A DNA stretch of 64,000 nucleotides from Bacteroidota bacterium. GTDB lineage: Bacteria; Bacteroidota; Ignavibacteria; UBA10030; UBA8401. This document shows positions 29,428 through 38,806 of the stretch, in pieces. The position numbers and the translations under genes were made by a program. The notes beneath the pieces were generated by a model, which searched no databases, had not been told where the DNA came from, and saw only the letters and a list, made by a program, of their open reading frames with translations. The stretch covers positions 1 through 64,000 of the forward strand of contig JAUXTU010000052.1 in NCBI GenBank assembly GCA_030679145.1. The letters are read 5' to 3'. The stretch's first letter is position 1. Every line of letters begins with the position of its first letter.

Positions 29428-30426
29428 ATGCGCATTTCAGTTCTTGGAGCCGGAAGCTGGGGAACAACGCTGGCAATCGTTCTCTGTGAAAATTTTCGTG
29501 ACGTTACATTATGGAGCTATCGAGCAGATCAAACCGAAGAAATGCGCGATGCCCGAACCAATAAAGATTATCTCCCCGGAACAATTCTTCCTGCACATCT
29601 AAAGATCACCCATGATATTGAAGAAGCAGCATCAAAAAAAGATTTGATCGTTACCGCCGTTCCATCGCAGTTCCTCAGAAATGTTCTAAAGGATATAGCT
29701 CATCTTGATCTTAAAAAAACGATCATTGTTAATGTTGCCAAAGGGATCGAGAATAAAACATTGATGACGATGTCTGAAGTGATGCTTGATATTTTTGAAC
29801 ATGAAAAAAAATCCAACATCGCCATTCTTTCCGGACCAAGTCATGCAGAAGAAGTGGTGAAAAAAATTCCGACTGCCGTCGTTGCTTCATCATTCAGTAC
29901 GCGTACGGCAAAGATATTAGCGCATACGTTCGCTACACCGTATTTTCGCGTGTATGTTTCCGATGATATCCGCGGCGTTGAACTTGGCGGAGCGTTGAAG
30001 AATGTGATTGCAATCGGTGCAGGTGTAGTTGACGGTGCAGGATTCGGCGATAATACAAAAGCTGCTATTATGACGCGTGGAATTGCGGAGATGACTCGGC
30101 TGGGGGATAAAATGGGGGCACTGCCAAGAACATTTTCCGGACTTTCAGGGATCGGCGATCTTATTGTTACGTGCATGAGCAAGCACAGTCGTAACCGTCA
30201 TGTTGGCGAGCAGCTCGGACGAGGGCGAAAGCTTGACGCAATTCTCGGTGAAATGGTGATGGTTGCCGAAGGTGTTGCAACATGTAAATCAGCGGTTGAT
30301 CTTGCAAAAAAGCATCACACTGAAATGGCGATCTTCTCTGAAGTATATAACATTATGTTCGAGGGAAAAGAACCTCACAGCGCAACCGAAGATCTGATGT
30401 CCAGAACAATTAAAGGTGAACACTAG
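29428..30426 (+). CDS. gpsA: Glycerol-3-phosphate dehydrogenase [NAD(P)+]
   Basis: VLGAGSWGTTLAIVL; SGPSHAEEV; ALKNVIAIGAGVVDG; SRNRHVGEQLGRG. Confidence 0.97.
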   Translation: MRISVLGAGSWGTTLAIVLCENFRDVTLWSYRADQTEEMRDARTNKDYLPGTILPAHLKITHDIEEAASKKDLIVTAVPSQFLRNVLKDIAHLDLKKTIIVNVAKGIENKTLMTMSEVMLDIFEHEKKSNIAILSGPSHAEEVVKKIPTAVVASSFSTRTAKILAHTFATPYFRVYVSDDIRGVELGGALKNVIAIGAGVVDGAGFGDNTKAAIMTRGIAEMTRLGDKMGALPRTFSGLSGIGDLIVTCMSKHSRNRHVGEQLGRGRKLDAILGEMVMVAEGVATCKSAVDLAKKHHTEMAIFSEVYNIMFEGKEPHSATEDLMSRTIKGEH

Positions 30427-30494
30427 AAACCATCTCAAAAATGGCGGTCATTGCGAGAGAGTCCCGATGTATCGGGACGACCGAAGCAATCTTT
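30427..30494. repeat. Dispersed CATCTCAAAAATGGCGGTCATTGCGAGAGAG...CCGAAGCAATCT repeat
   Basis: Closely matches the left half at 4026-4110; internal TCCCGATGTATCGGGA hairpin. Confidence 0.75.
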
Positions 30495-30647
30495 TTGTGG
30501 AATAGGGAATAATGAGTTGTTGCTGTTAATGTAATGCGCGTCCCAACTTATCGAGATGCGCATTTTTATTTTGGATGCGTTGCTTTTACACGGATTTTTT
30601 GATTACATTTCACAAGAATTTTTGTTAGTGAGGAAAAATTTCGTACT

Positions 30648-30765
30648 AACAATACGCGTCATTCCCGCGACTTGTCCGTCATGCTTCGCCTTTTGGCGGA
30701 AAACGGGAATCCATTTAATTAAGGAGTAATAAAAACGTCATCCCGAACTTGTTTCGGGATATAAA
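30648..30765. repeat. Two dispersed GTCATCCCG/GTCATTCCCG-type hairpin repeats
   Basis: GCGTCATTCCCGCG...GGCGGAAAACGGGAATCC and CGTCATCCCGAACTTGTTTCGGGAT. Confidence 0.6.
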
Positions 30766-30784
30766 AAATAAATAACAATTTTTA

Positions 30785-30951
30785 TATAGCGTAGCTTCGG
30801 CTGCTGTCTTCCAGTAAAACACTACATTTACAATAGCAAAGACACAGAAACGAAGGTGCGCCCCTACACGGGGTGCGCTTCGTTTCATCTTTTGCTTAGG
30901 GAGTAGTGTCCCGACTGGAAGGGTGAGATGAATGTCGCACCCTTTTTTTTT
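30785..30951 (+). ncRNA. Candidate structured non-coding RNA with intrinsic terminator (6S-like outline)
   Basis: Stems CTTCCAGT/ACTGGAAG, ACACTAC/GTAGTGT, AGCAAAGA/TCTTTTGCT, GAAACGAAG/CTTCGTTTC, apical GTGCGCCCC/GGGGTGCGC (wobbles), TTCG-loop hairpin at the 5' side, then AGGGTG...CACCCT-T9. Confidence 0.65.
30920..30951 (+). terminator. Rho-independent terminator AGGGTG...CACCCTTTTTTTTT
   Basis: 6-bp stem followed by T9. Confidence 0.7.
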
Positions 30952-31025
30952 GGGAAAGACTTTTTGGCTAAAAGAAAAGCCAATTAAGACACACCGGGGC
31001 TCTTGACTAAACGGAGCAACTGTAA

Positions 31026-34000
31026 ATGATTACTATTGGTAATCTGCGAGAATTATTAACATCGTTAAATTTCGAGAATACTGGAAATATATTCTCTAAA
31101 TATTTTATCAATTCAGATTCTGAATTAAAAGTAGACTTTGGTAGGGAATTATTAATCTATCCAGAAGGAAAAGGCTTAATAGTTAATGAACATCAAACGT
31201 GTAATTTTTCAGCAAATGAAAATTTTGTTGTTTTTGAATGTGTACATCGACTTTTAGAGAAAGGATATAAGCCAGAGCATTTAGAACTTGAACCAAAATG
31301 GAAGATAGGTCATGGCGCAAGCGGAGGAAGGGCTGATATATTAATCCGAGATAATTCTAAAAAACCATTATTGCTAATAGAATGTAAAACAGAAGGAAAA
31401 GAGTTTAAGGACGCTTGGAAAGATACACTAGTCGATGGTGATCAATTGTTTAGTTATGTCCAACAAATTCCGGATACGGAATTTCTCTGTCTTTATACCT
31501 CAGATTTCACGAGTGCAGTAGATTATAGTTTTACCTCTTTCATCATATCCCACAAAGACAACGCAAAAATATTAGAAGACAATAAATCTCTTAAGTCTTT
31601 TGATAAAGCAAAGAATGTCAAAGATCGATTTTTAGCTTGGAAAGATACATATAAGTTAGAATTTACAACCAAAGGGATATTTGAACTTAATATTCAGCCT
31701 TATCAAATAGGTAAAGATAAATATACGATAGAGGATCTTTTACCAGTTGATGTTAAAAACAAAGAAGGTAAATATCATGAATTTCGGACAATTTTACGTA
31801 AACATAATGTCTCAGGCAGAGAAAATGCTTTTGATGTTTTGGTAAATTTATTTTTGTGCAAAATAGTTGACGAATCTCAAAACCCGAAAGATTTAAAATT
31901 TTATTGGAAGGGCATTGCATACGATAATTATTATGATCTAATAGATCGGCTTCAAGAACTTTATAAAATTGGGATGGATAAATTTTTAGCGCAGGAAATT
32001 GTTTATATAAGCAATAAAGAAATTGATGAAGCATTCTGGACTGTAAAACAAAAGCGCAATGCAACAAAACAGCAAATAAAAGAATATTTTCGGAAGTTAA
32101 AATTTTTTACGAATAGTGACTTTAGTTTTATTGACGTTCATAATGAGCGATTATTTTATCAAAATGCTAAAGTACTTTTAGAAATTGTTCAGATGTGGCA
32201 AGATTTACAGCTCAAAACTACCGATCACAATCAATTTCTGGGAGATATGTTTGAATTTTTCCTGGATAATGGGATTAAACAGTCTGAAGGGCAATTTTTT
32301 ACACCGCTACCCATATGTAAATTTATATTAATGTCTCTTCCAATAGAGACTATAATTAAATCACAATCCGAGCAACCTAAAGCAATTGATTATGCATGCG
32401 GAGCAGGACATTTTTTAACGGAACTAGCTTCTCAAATTACACCTTTTGTTAAACTCTACAGACAATCAGAATTATCGGAGTTCTACAAAAATATTTACGG
32501 AATAGAAAAAGAATATCGCTTATCTAAAGTTGCTAAATTATCATCGTTTATGTATGGGCATGAGGGAATCGAGATTCTACATCATGATGCTCTTGGAGCA
32601 CATGGAAAAATAAAAGAAAGCAGTTTTGATATATTAGTTGCCAATCCACCATTTTCCGTTGAGGGTTTTTTGGATACTCTCTCCGAAGAAGAACGGAGTA
32701 AATACATTTTAACTGAGACTGTTTCTGATATAGCAAATAACAGAAATATACAATGTTTTTTCCTTGAACGAGCAAAGCAATTACTTGCACCTAATGGCGT
32801 AGCAGGAATTATTATCCCATCATCTGTCTTAAATAATTCAGATGGTACACATATCGCAACACGAGAGATATTAATACAATACTTTGATATTGTAGCACTT
32901 GTTGAACTTGGCAGTGGAACATTTGGCAAAACAGGAACGAGTACAATTGTGTTATTTATTAGAAGAAAAGCACAGAAACCAGAACCAGCAAAGCATTATT
33001 TGGATCGTGTGAATGATTGGTTTGAGGGTATAAATAAAGATAAAGAATCTGAAGTTTATCAAGATTTATACTTAATTAAAAAATATTGTGACCATATCGA
33101 AGTATCTTTTGATACATATCTAACATTAATGAATGGATATCCATCTGATAAGTTATTGAAACAAGATATATTTAAAGAATACGTTAAAGAATTTGATGCT
33201 AGTGCAGAAACTAAAAATTTGAAAACAAAAAAATATTTTAAAGAATTAACTTCCAAAGAAAAAAAATCTGAGATAGGTAACAGGTTTAACATTTTTTTGC
33301 AAAAAATTGAAAAAGATAAATTATATCATTTTATACTTGCCTATACAAATCCCCAAAATGTGTTAATTGTTAAAAGTCCGTCTGATACGAAAGAACAAAA
33401 AAACTATTTGGGTTACGAATGGAGTGCGGCGAAAGGCAGTGAAGGAATTAAATACAACAACGGAAACACAGTAGATCAAATAATTACACCATTATTTGAT
33501 CCTCAAAACAGAAATAATGTGAACAAAATAAATTATTTTGTTCAACAAAATTATCTAAACGCAGGGATCAGTAATGAATTTCCTGAAAGCCTAAAACCAT
33601 TTATTGATCTCGTTCCCCTTGTAGATTTACTAGATTTTTCACGAAAAGATTTTACAAAAACTATTTCGGTAAATCCCAAAAAAAATATAATTATTAAAAC
33701 TAAATGGGAACTGGTAAACATGGAAAATGTGTGCAAAATTGTTAGAGGAGCATCGCCACGTCCTATAGATAAATATATTACAAAGGAAAAGGATGGCATA
33801 AATTGGATAAAGATAGGCGACGTTAATGTTAATGATAAATATATTACTCAAACTGGAGAAAAAATTACTATAGAGGGTGCTAAAAAATCTCGTTTAGTTA
33901 AAGTTGGTGATTTTATTCTTTCGAATTCAATGAGTTTTGGTAGACCTTATATATTAAAAATATCGGGATGTATTCATGACGGCTGGTTACTAATGACAGA

Positions 34001-34835
34001 TTTTAGATATGATCTTGATAAAAATTATTTATATGAAATATTGTCTTTTGAAGATACTCAACGACAATTTATCGAAAGTGCCGCTGGTGGTGTAGTTAAA
34101 AATCTAAATATTGAACGTGTAAAATCGACGAGAATATCAATCCCACCAATTTCAGTTCAAAAAACGATAGTAAAAGAATGCAAAGTAATTGATTTAGAAT
34201 GTGAAAAAGCATATAAAAATATTAAGCTTTTGAGGAGAAAAAATGAAGAAAAGGTTAAAGCATGGTTCGCTAATAATTACGAGATGAAAAAACTTGATGA
34301 TTTAACAGAAATAAAAAATGGAGGTACACCCGATACAAATAATCCATTGTTTTGGACTAATGGTTCTATATTTTGGGCAACTTTAGTAGATACAAAAAGT
34401 AAATATCTTTTCTCAACCCAAAGGAAGATTACCAAGGAAGGACTGGATAATAGTAGCGCTCAATTGTTGCCTATTAACACTGTTATATTTTCTAGTCGAG
34501 CAACTATCGGTGAAGTGACAATTACAAAAGTTGAAACATGCACGAATCAAGGTTATAAAAATTTTATTTGTAATCCTGATTTATTGCATTATGAATATTT
34601 ATACTATGTTCTAAAAAACTCTGTTAAAGAAATTGAAAAACTGTCTTCTGGAATGACTTATAAAGAAATTAACACAAAAAGTATAAAGAATTTCAGAATC
34701 CCTACTCCGGCTCTAAATGTCCAAAAACGTTTAGTTCAAGAATTAGAGACGGTTGAAAAACAGATTACAGTGGCTGAGCATATAATTCAAGAATCTCTAA
34801 AACGCAAACAAAGTATAATGAGGAAATATTTATAA
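31026..34835 (+). CDS. Single-chain restriction-modification-specificity enzyme (Type IIG/IIB, AloI-like architecture)
   Basis: N-terminal nuclease motif GRADILI...LLIECK; N6-MTase GQFFTP, YACGAGHF, VANPPF; two HsdS-like TRDs (WELVNMENVCKIVRG... and YEMKKLDDLTEIKNGGTP...); no helicase. Confidence 0.88.
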   Translation: MITIGNLRELLTSLNFENTGNIFSKYFINSDSELKVDFGRELLIYPEGKGLIVNEHQTCNFSANENFVVFECVHRLLEKGYKPEHLELEPKWKIGHGASGGRADILIRDNSKKPLLLIECKTEGKEFKDAWKDTLVDGDQLFSYVQQIPDTEFLCLYTSDFTSAVDYSFTSFIISHKDNAKILEDNKSLKSFDKAKNVKDRFLAWKDTYKLEFTTKGIFELNIQPYQIGKDKYTIEDLLPVDVKNKEGKYHEFRTILRKHNVSGRENAFDVLVNLFLCKIVDESQNPKDLKFYWKGIAYDNYYDLIDRLQELYKIGMDKFLAQEIVYISNKEIDEAFWTVKQKRNATKQQIKEYFRKLKFFTNSDFSFIDVHNERLFYQNAKVLLEIVQMWQDLQLKTTDHNQFLGDMFEFFLDNGIKQSEGQFFTPLPICKFILMSLPIETIIKSQSEQPKAIDYACGAGHFLTELASQITPFVKLYRQSELSEFYKNIYGIEKEYRLSKVAKLSSFMYGHEGIEILHHDALGAHGKIKESSFDILVANPPFSVEGFLDTLSEEERSKYILTETVSDIANNRNIQCFFLERAKQLLAPNGVAGIIIPSSVLNNSDGTHIATREILIQYFDIVALVELGSGTFGKTGTSTIVLFIRRKAQKPEPAKHYLDRVNDWFEGINKDKESEVYQDLYLIKKYCDHIEVSFDTYLTLMNGYPSDKLLKQDIFKEYVKEFDASAETKNLKTKKYFKELTSKEKKSEIGNRFNIFLQKIEKDKLYHFILAYTNPQNVLIVKSPSDTKEQKNYLGYEWSAAKGSEGIKYNNGNTVDQIITPLFDPQNRNNVNKINYFVQQNYLNAGISNEFPESLKPFIDLVPLVDLLDFSRKDFTKTISVNPKKNIIIKTKWELVNMENVCKIVRGASPRPIDKYITKEKDGINWIKIGDVNVNDKYITQTGEKITIEGAKKSRLVKVGDFILSNSMSFGRPYILKISGCIHDGWLLMTDFRYDLDKNYLYEILSFEDTQRQFIESAAGGVVKNLNIERVKSTRISIPPISVQKTIVKECKVIDLECEKAYKNIKLLRRKNEEKVKAWFANNYEMKKLDDLTEIKNGGTPDTNNPLFWTNGSIFWATLVDTKSKYLFSTQRKITKEGLDNSSAQLLPINTVIFSSRATIGEVTITKVETCTNQGYKNFICNPDLLHYEYLYYVLKNSVKEIEKLSSGMTYKEINTKSIKNFRIPTPALNVQKRLVQELETVEKQITVAEHIIQESLKRKQSIMRKYL

Positions 34836-34923
34836 GAGTATCGTTTGTTTATCAAATACTATTGATCAATGATAGTCTGTCAGTAACTAAATATTTTGTA
34901 GTTTGTGCTTTTTGGGAAAAATA

Positions 34924-35640
34924 TTACAATGAATTCAATCGAAACTTAAACGGCACAGTTACCCAAACGCTCACCGGCGCGTTATTCATAATTGCCGGCG
35001 TAAACTTCCACAATATTGCCGCATCAATCGCATTTTGATCAAAGATGTTTGATGTAGATTTCACGATCTCCGCTTGTTTTACTTTCCCTTCTTTTGTCAC
35101 CCACATTTTAATGAAGACCGTTCCTTCAACTCCTGCGCGTCGAGCAATCTCGGGATATGACGGAGCAGGGTTGTAAACAGGTACAGGGTATTTTTCAATT
35201 CCTGCGATGAAGATTTCCGGTGCAGTTTCTTCGTCGATAATAGTTGTTCCACCAGAAATAACCGTTCCGGTTCCTCCTTCGATACCATTTTCTGTTTCTC
35301 TCGAAGCATTCATCTCCGTTTGTGTAGGAATTGTTGTTTCGGGATTAATTTCAGTTTCAGGAACTGGGACAGGGATACCGATGGCGGCTTTAACAGTTTG
35401 CGCAACAGAAACATTTGGTATCACCGGTCTATTCCAAATTGTTGGTTGAATATAAATTTCTCTTACTCTTTTTTTCCAGGAATTGTCAATTACACTATCT
35501 GCATTGGACGATTGCATAAGAAATTGAATACCCCCGATGACTGCGATATGAAATAATCCGGCGATCATCAATCCTTCAGTCATGTATCGATGATAGAGAT
35601 TCCGCAATTCGAGTGTACCGATATTCATTGTAGTTTTCAT
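34924..35640 (-). CDS. TonB-family energy transducer protein
   Basis: N-terminal TM, Pro/Glu linker, APSYPEIARRAGVEGTVFIKMWVTKEGKVKQAEIVKST...AAILWKFTPA. Confidence 0.9.
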   Translation of the reverse strand: MKTTMNIGTLELRNLYHRYMTEGLMIAGLFHIAVIGGIQFLMQSSNADSVIDNSWKKRVREIYIQPTIWNRPVIPNVSVAQTVKAAIGIPVPVPETEINPETTIPTQTEMNASRETENGIEGGTGTVISGGTTIIDEETAPEIFIAGIEKYPVPVYNPAPSYPEIARRAGVEGTVFIKMWVTKEGKVKQAEIVKSTSNIFDQNAIDAAILWKFTPAIMNNAPVSVWVTVPFKFRLNSL

Positions 35641-35660
35641 AACTGCCTCCGAATATTATT

Positions 35661-35684
35661 TCCCCTCCTCATTTGAGGAGGGGA
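35661..35684. repeat. Perfect palindrome TCCCCTCCTCATTTGAGGAGGGGA
   Basis: Read directly between the VWA and TonB genes. Confidence 0.75.
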
Positions 35685-35703
35685 TTAAAGGGTGGTGGTT
35701 AGG

Positions 35704-37038
35704 TTACTTGTTCTTCCTGGTTTTATAATTCTCATATTGAATCGATTTTTTTGCCTTGCGAGAATCGTCTTCCTTTGCAGTCTTTTGATATGATTCAATC
35801 TTTCCTAATTGTGAACGAACTGATTCACCGCTTGCTCCTGCCGCCGATGCTGCGGGTGAAGTGCTCATCAGATCTTTTGCTTCATTCAAACGCATTTCTG
35901 CCGCTGCCTGATCACCGTTATCCATCGCTTGCATTGCCTGTTCAACTTTACGCGTTGAAACTGCTATATCCGCTTTTGCTTGCGTTGAAATGTCGCGATT
36001 CTTTTCAATCTCAGCAAAATCTTTTGTGTACGTAACTTTTGCGGAAAATGTCGGATAGGAAGCGATGATCGTTGCACTTTCATATCGCAATTCACCTGAT
36101 GCTACAATCCTGTTTCCCGTTCCAGCAGGGACCGAAAGTTCAACGGTAAATTCTCTTGTCTCATTTGCATACAGGTCGCCGATTGGAATAATGTATCGTG
36201 CATTCTCATTCTTAAATTCGCAGCCGACGACATCCTGCACATGAACATTATCGCCAAGAGTAAGATAGATCGCTCCGTTTTGTGCAATCACCGATGAGGC
36301 CAATTCAAATTCCTGACGAATAATCGCGGCGAGCGAATGCGGATGTTCTATGAAATAATAATTACCGCCGCCGCTTTCCGAAAGTCCCATCATCAGATTC
36401 TCGTTGTAATCTAATCCGACTCCCATTGCGGTAACGGAAATAGATTTGTTCCTATATTGTTTTGCAATGCGGTTCAATTCAATCGGATCGGTTATACCGA
36501 CATTTGCTAATCCGTCTGACAGCAATACCACGCGATTGATGAATTCTTTTCCTGCATATTTTTCTGATTGGCGTAATCCTTCAACCAAACCTCCGCCAAG
36601 ATTCGTGGAGTTGCGCGGATACACTTCATCGATCAATCGTTTGATAGATTGTTTATTATTGCCGACTTTTTTCGCGCGGCGAATAACATCAACTATATCA
36701 TCATACACCACAATGGAAAGAATGTCGCTTGGCTGCAACTGATCAACGAGTGATGCGAATGCTTTTTTAACAAATTCCATTTTTTGTTGATCGCCCATTG
36801 AGCCGCTTCTGTCGATCACGATAGAAAGATTCATCGGTTTTCGTTGTTTTTCACCGATAATATTGGGTGTGGTGAGAGTCAACTGAAGATATGCGGTTCC
36901 TCCTCGCTCAGAAATGACCGGACAATTTAATTTTCCGTTCAATGTAAAAACAGGAGAGGGTGCATGAAGGGTCATAGCAGTTGAATTAGACCACATCAGC
37001 ATTATCACGGTGAAAATTGCAGCGATTCTTTGTTTCAT
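35704..37038 (-). CDS. VWA-domain protein (YfbK/Ca-activated chloride channel-like)
   Basis: MIDAS LSIVIDRSGSMGDQQKMEFVKKAF; RVVLLSDGLANVG; start at internal MKQR preferred. Confidence 0.88.
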   Translation of the reverse strand: MKQRIAAIFTVIMLMWSNSTAMTLHAPSPVFTLNGKLNCPVISERGGTAYLQLTLTTPNIIGEKQRKPMNLSIVIDRSGSMGDQQKMEFVKKAFASLVDQLQPSDILSIVVYDDIVDVIRRAKKVGNNKQSIKRLIDEVYPRNSTNLGGGLVEGLRQSEKYAGKEFINRVVLLSDGLANVGITDPIELNRIAKQYRNKSISVTAMGVGLDYNENLMMGLSESGGGNYYFIEHPHSLAAIIRQEFELASSVIAQNGAIYLTLGDNVHVQDVVGCEFKNENARYIIPIGDLYANETREFTVELSVPAGTGNRIVASGELRYESATIIASYPTFSAKVTYTKDFAEIEKNRDISTQAKADIAVSTRKVEQAMQAMDNGDQAAAEMRLNEAKDLMSTSPAASAAGASGESVRSQLGKIESYQKTAKEDDSRKAKKSIQYENYKTRKNK

Positions 37039-37126
37039 AACTCCTCCTTTGGTATTTGTGGAATTGAATTTGTACTTTATTGCGTTCACCTCTTGTCTGT
37101 GTATGTCATTAACTGTTGAAAGGTAA

Positions 37127-37711
37127 ATGAAGCCCCCAATCTTTTTTCTGAACGACGACGCGAAGATCCTTGATTTGATGAAAAAAGGGGATGACGATGC
37201 ATTGGTGATGATCTATCAGCAGAACCGAAAGGCGATCGTGTCGTTAGTATTGAAGAACAATGGAAGTAACGACGATGCTGAAGATGTAATTCAAGATTCA
37301 GTGATCATTTTATGGGAGAGAGTTCGGAGCGGCAGATTTGAATACACGGCAAAATTAAGCACGTTTCTTTTTGCGATTGCAAAGAATGTCTGGTCAAGAA
37401 AACGCGTACGAAGACAACGTGAGACTCCGACAAAAATGGAAAGTGATTTTTTGGAATCCGGGGATGCTTCACAGTTGGAGTTGATGGTTGAATCAGAGCG
37501 TTCCCAAACGGTTGCATCAGCGCTGGAAAAACTTGGTGATCCATGCAAAACTCTTTTGTTGCTATACTATTGGGAAGAAAAATCACAAGAAGATATTGCG
37601 GCACAAATGGGATTTGCGAATGCAGCAACAGTAAAATCCAAAAAATATACGTGCAAGAAGATGCTTGAAAAGATTTTGAAGGATTCAGGATTTATGTTGG
37701 GACTGATTTGA
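37127..37711 (+). CDS. ECF-type sigma-70 family RNA polymerase sigma factor
   Basis: NDDAEDVIQDSVIILWERV; YYWEEKSQEDIAAQMGFANAATVKSKKYTCKKML. Confidence 0.88.
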   Translation: MKPPIFFLNDDAKILDLMKKGDDDALVMIYQQNRKAIVSLVLKNNGSNDDAEDVIQDSVIILWERVRSGRFEYTAKLSTFLFAIAKNVWSRKRVRRQRETPTKMESDFLESGDASQLELMVESERSQTVASALEKLGDPCKTLLLLYYWEEKSQEDIAAQMGFANAATVKSKKYTCKKMLEKILKDSGFMLGLI

Positions 37712-37720
37712 AATAAAAAT

Positions 37721-38806
37721 ATGAATGATGATACTAAAAAATATTGGACAGACGATCCAGAACTTGTTGAGAAGTACATTCTCAATAAGATATCAGCTGA
37801 AGAGAAGAAACGCTTAGATGCGGAAATTGCGGATTGCGAACCGTGCAAGGCAAAACTTCAGGAAGAATTGGAGATTGCAGCCGGTATTCGTCATTATGGA
37901 CGTGATATTTTGAAAGCGCGGCTACGTAAGAAACTTCGGCGCGAAAGAGCCACGCAGTTTTTCAACTATCAATATGTCGGTCTTGCGGCAGCAGTAGTTA
38001 TTATTGCCATCGGGCTTGGTGCGTACCAAATTTGGTTCAGCGATCTTGTTGCTCCGAAAAAATTTCACCAGCAGGAGATTGTTTTTAAACAATCGGAAGA
38101 TTCTGCAGCTATTAGTTCCGAATCATCGGATGAAGAACGAAAGAGTGAAGCAGGCAAACCGGAGGATGAACATAAAGAATCCGATCAACGATTGGAACAA
38201 TCTTCTTCACAACAAAAGATGGAGATAGCTGAACAGGGCGATCTCGCTCAATCAGCACCTGCCGTATCATCCGTTGACCAGAAACAATCATTATCAGGTG
38301 CGGCAGGAAAATCCGATGATTTGGTAGGTGAAGGTTCCAAATCAGAAAGCACACCATCGGCAATTTGGCTGATTGGGCAAATTGTTATTGTGAATGAATC
38401 TGTTCAGGATAATGAGATAAGTGCTTCAAAAATTCAAAAAGAAAAAGATACAAAGTTTTCTGAACAACGCCGCCCAAAGACGAACTCACAATCGCTTGAA
38501 ACGATTACGCTAAATAAAAAAGTAAAAGAGAACAATATTATTCTTCAACAACGCTCAATGAAAGATCTTCCGATCGGACGATCACAGCAACGCACGGGAC
38601 AACAACGAGAGATTGAAACATTGTTTGAACGAACTGATAAGGGAATTCAACTGACATTATATGATGATTCAATAAATGAATCGGACATGAAAGACGCAAT
38701 TGTGGAACGCGTATCTGAAGATTCCATTGTAGTCTCACTTCCGAATCAACGGATCGCGTATCGGCTACCATCAGGTTGGAACTCAACTTCTTCCGGTCGA
38801 CGATGA
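37721..38806 (+). CDS. Putative anti-sigma factor, single TM
   Basis: N-terminal zf-HC2-like region with CEPC, one TM (YVGLAAAVVIIAIGLGAYQIWF), directly downstream of sigma gene. Confidence 0.65.
   Translation: MNDDTKKYWTDDPELVEKYILNKISAEEKKRLDAEIADCEPCKAKLQEELEIAAGIRHYGRDILKARLRKKLRRERATQFFNYQYVGLAAAVVIIAIGLGAYQIWFSDLVAPKKFHQQEIVFKQSEDSAAISSESSDEERKSEAGKPEDEHKESDQRLEQSSSQQKMEIAEQGDLAQSAPAVSSVDQKQSLSGAAGKSDDLVGEGSKSESTPSAIWLIGQIVIVNESVQDNEISASKIQKEKDTKFSEQRRPKTNSQSLETITLNKKVKENNIILQQRSMKDLPIGRSQQRTGQQREIETLFERTDKGIQLTLYDDSINESDMKDAIVERVSEDSIVVSLPNQRIAYRLPSGWNSTSSGRR

Noticed and set aside
30785-34835. Retron or DISARM/BREX-type defence island around the R-M gene
   Set aside because: No reverse transcriptase, helicase, PglX/PglZ or other partner genes; only a solitary R-M-S enzyme plus the RNA candidate.
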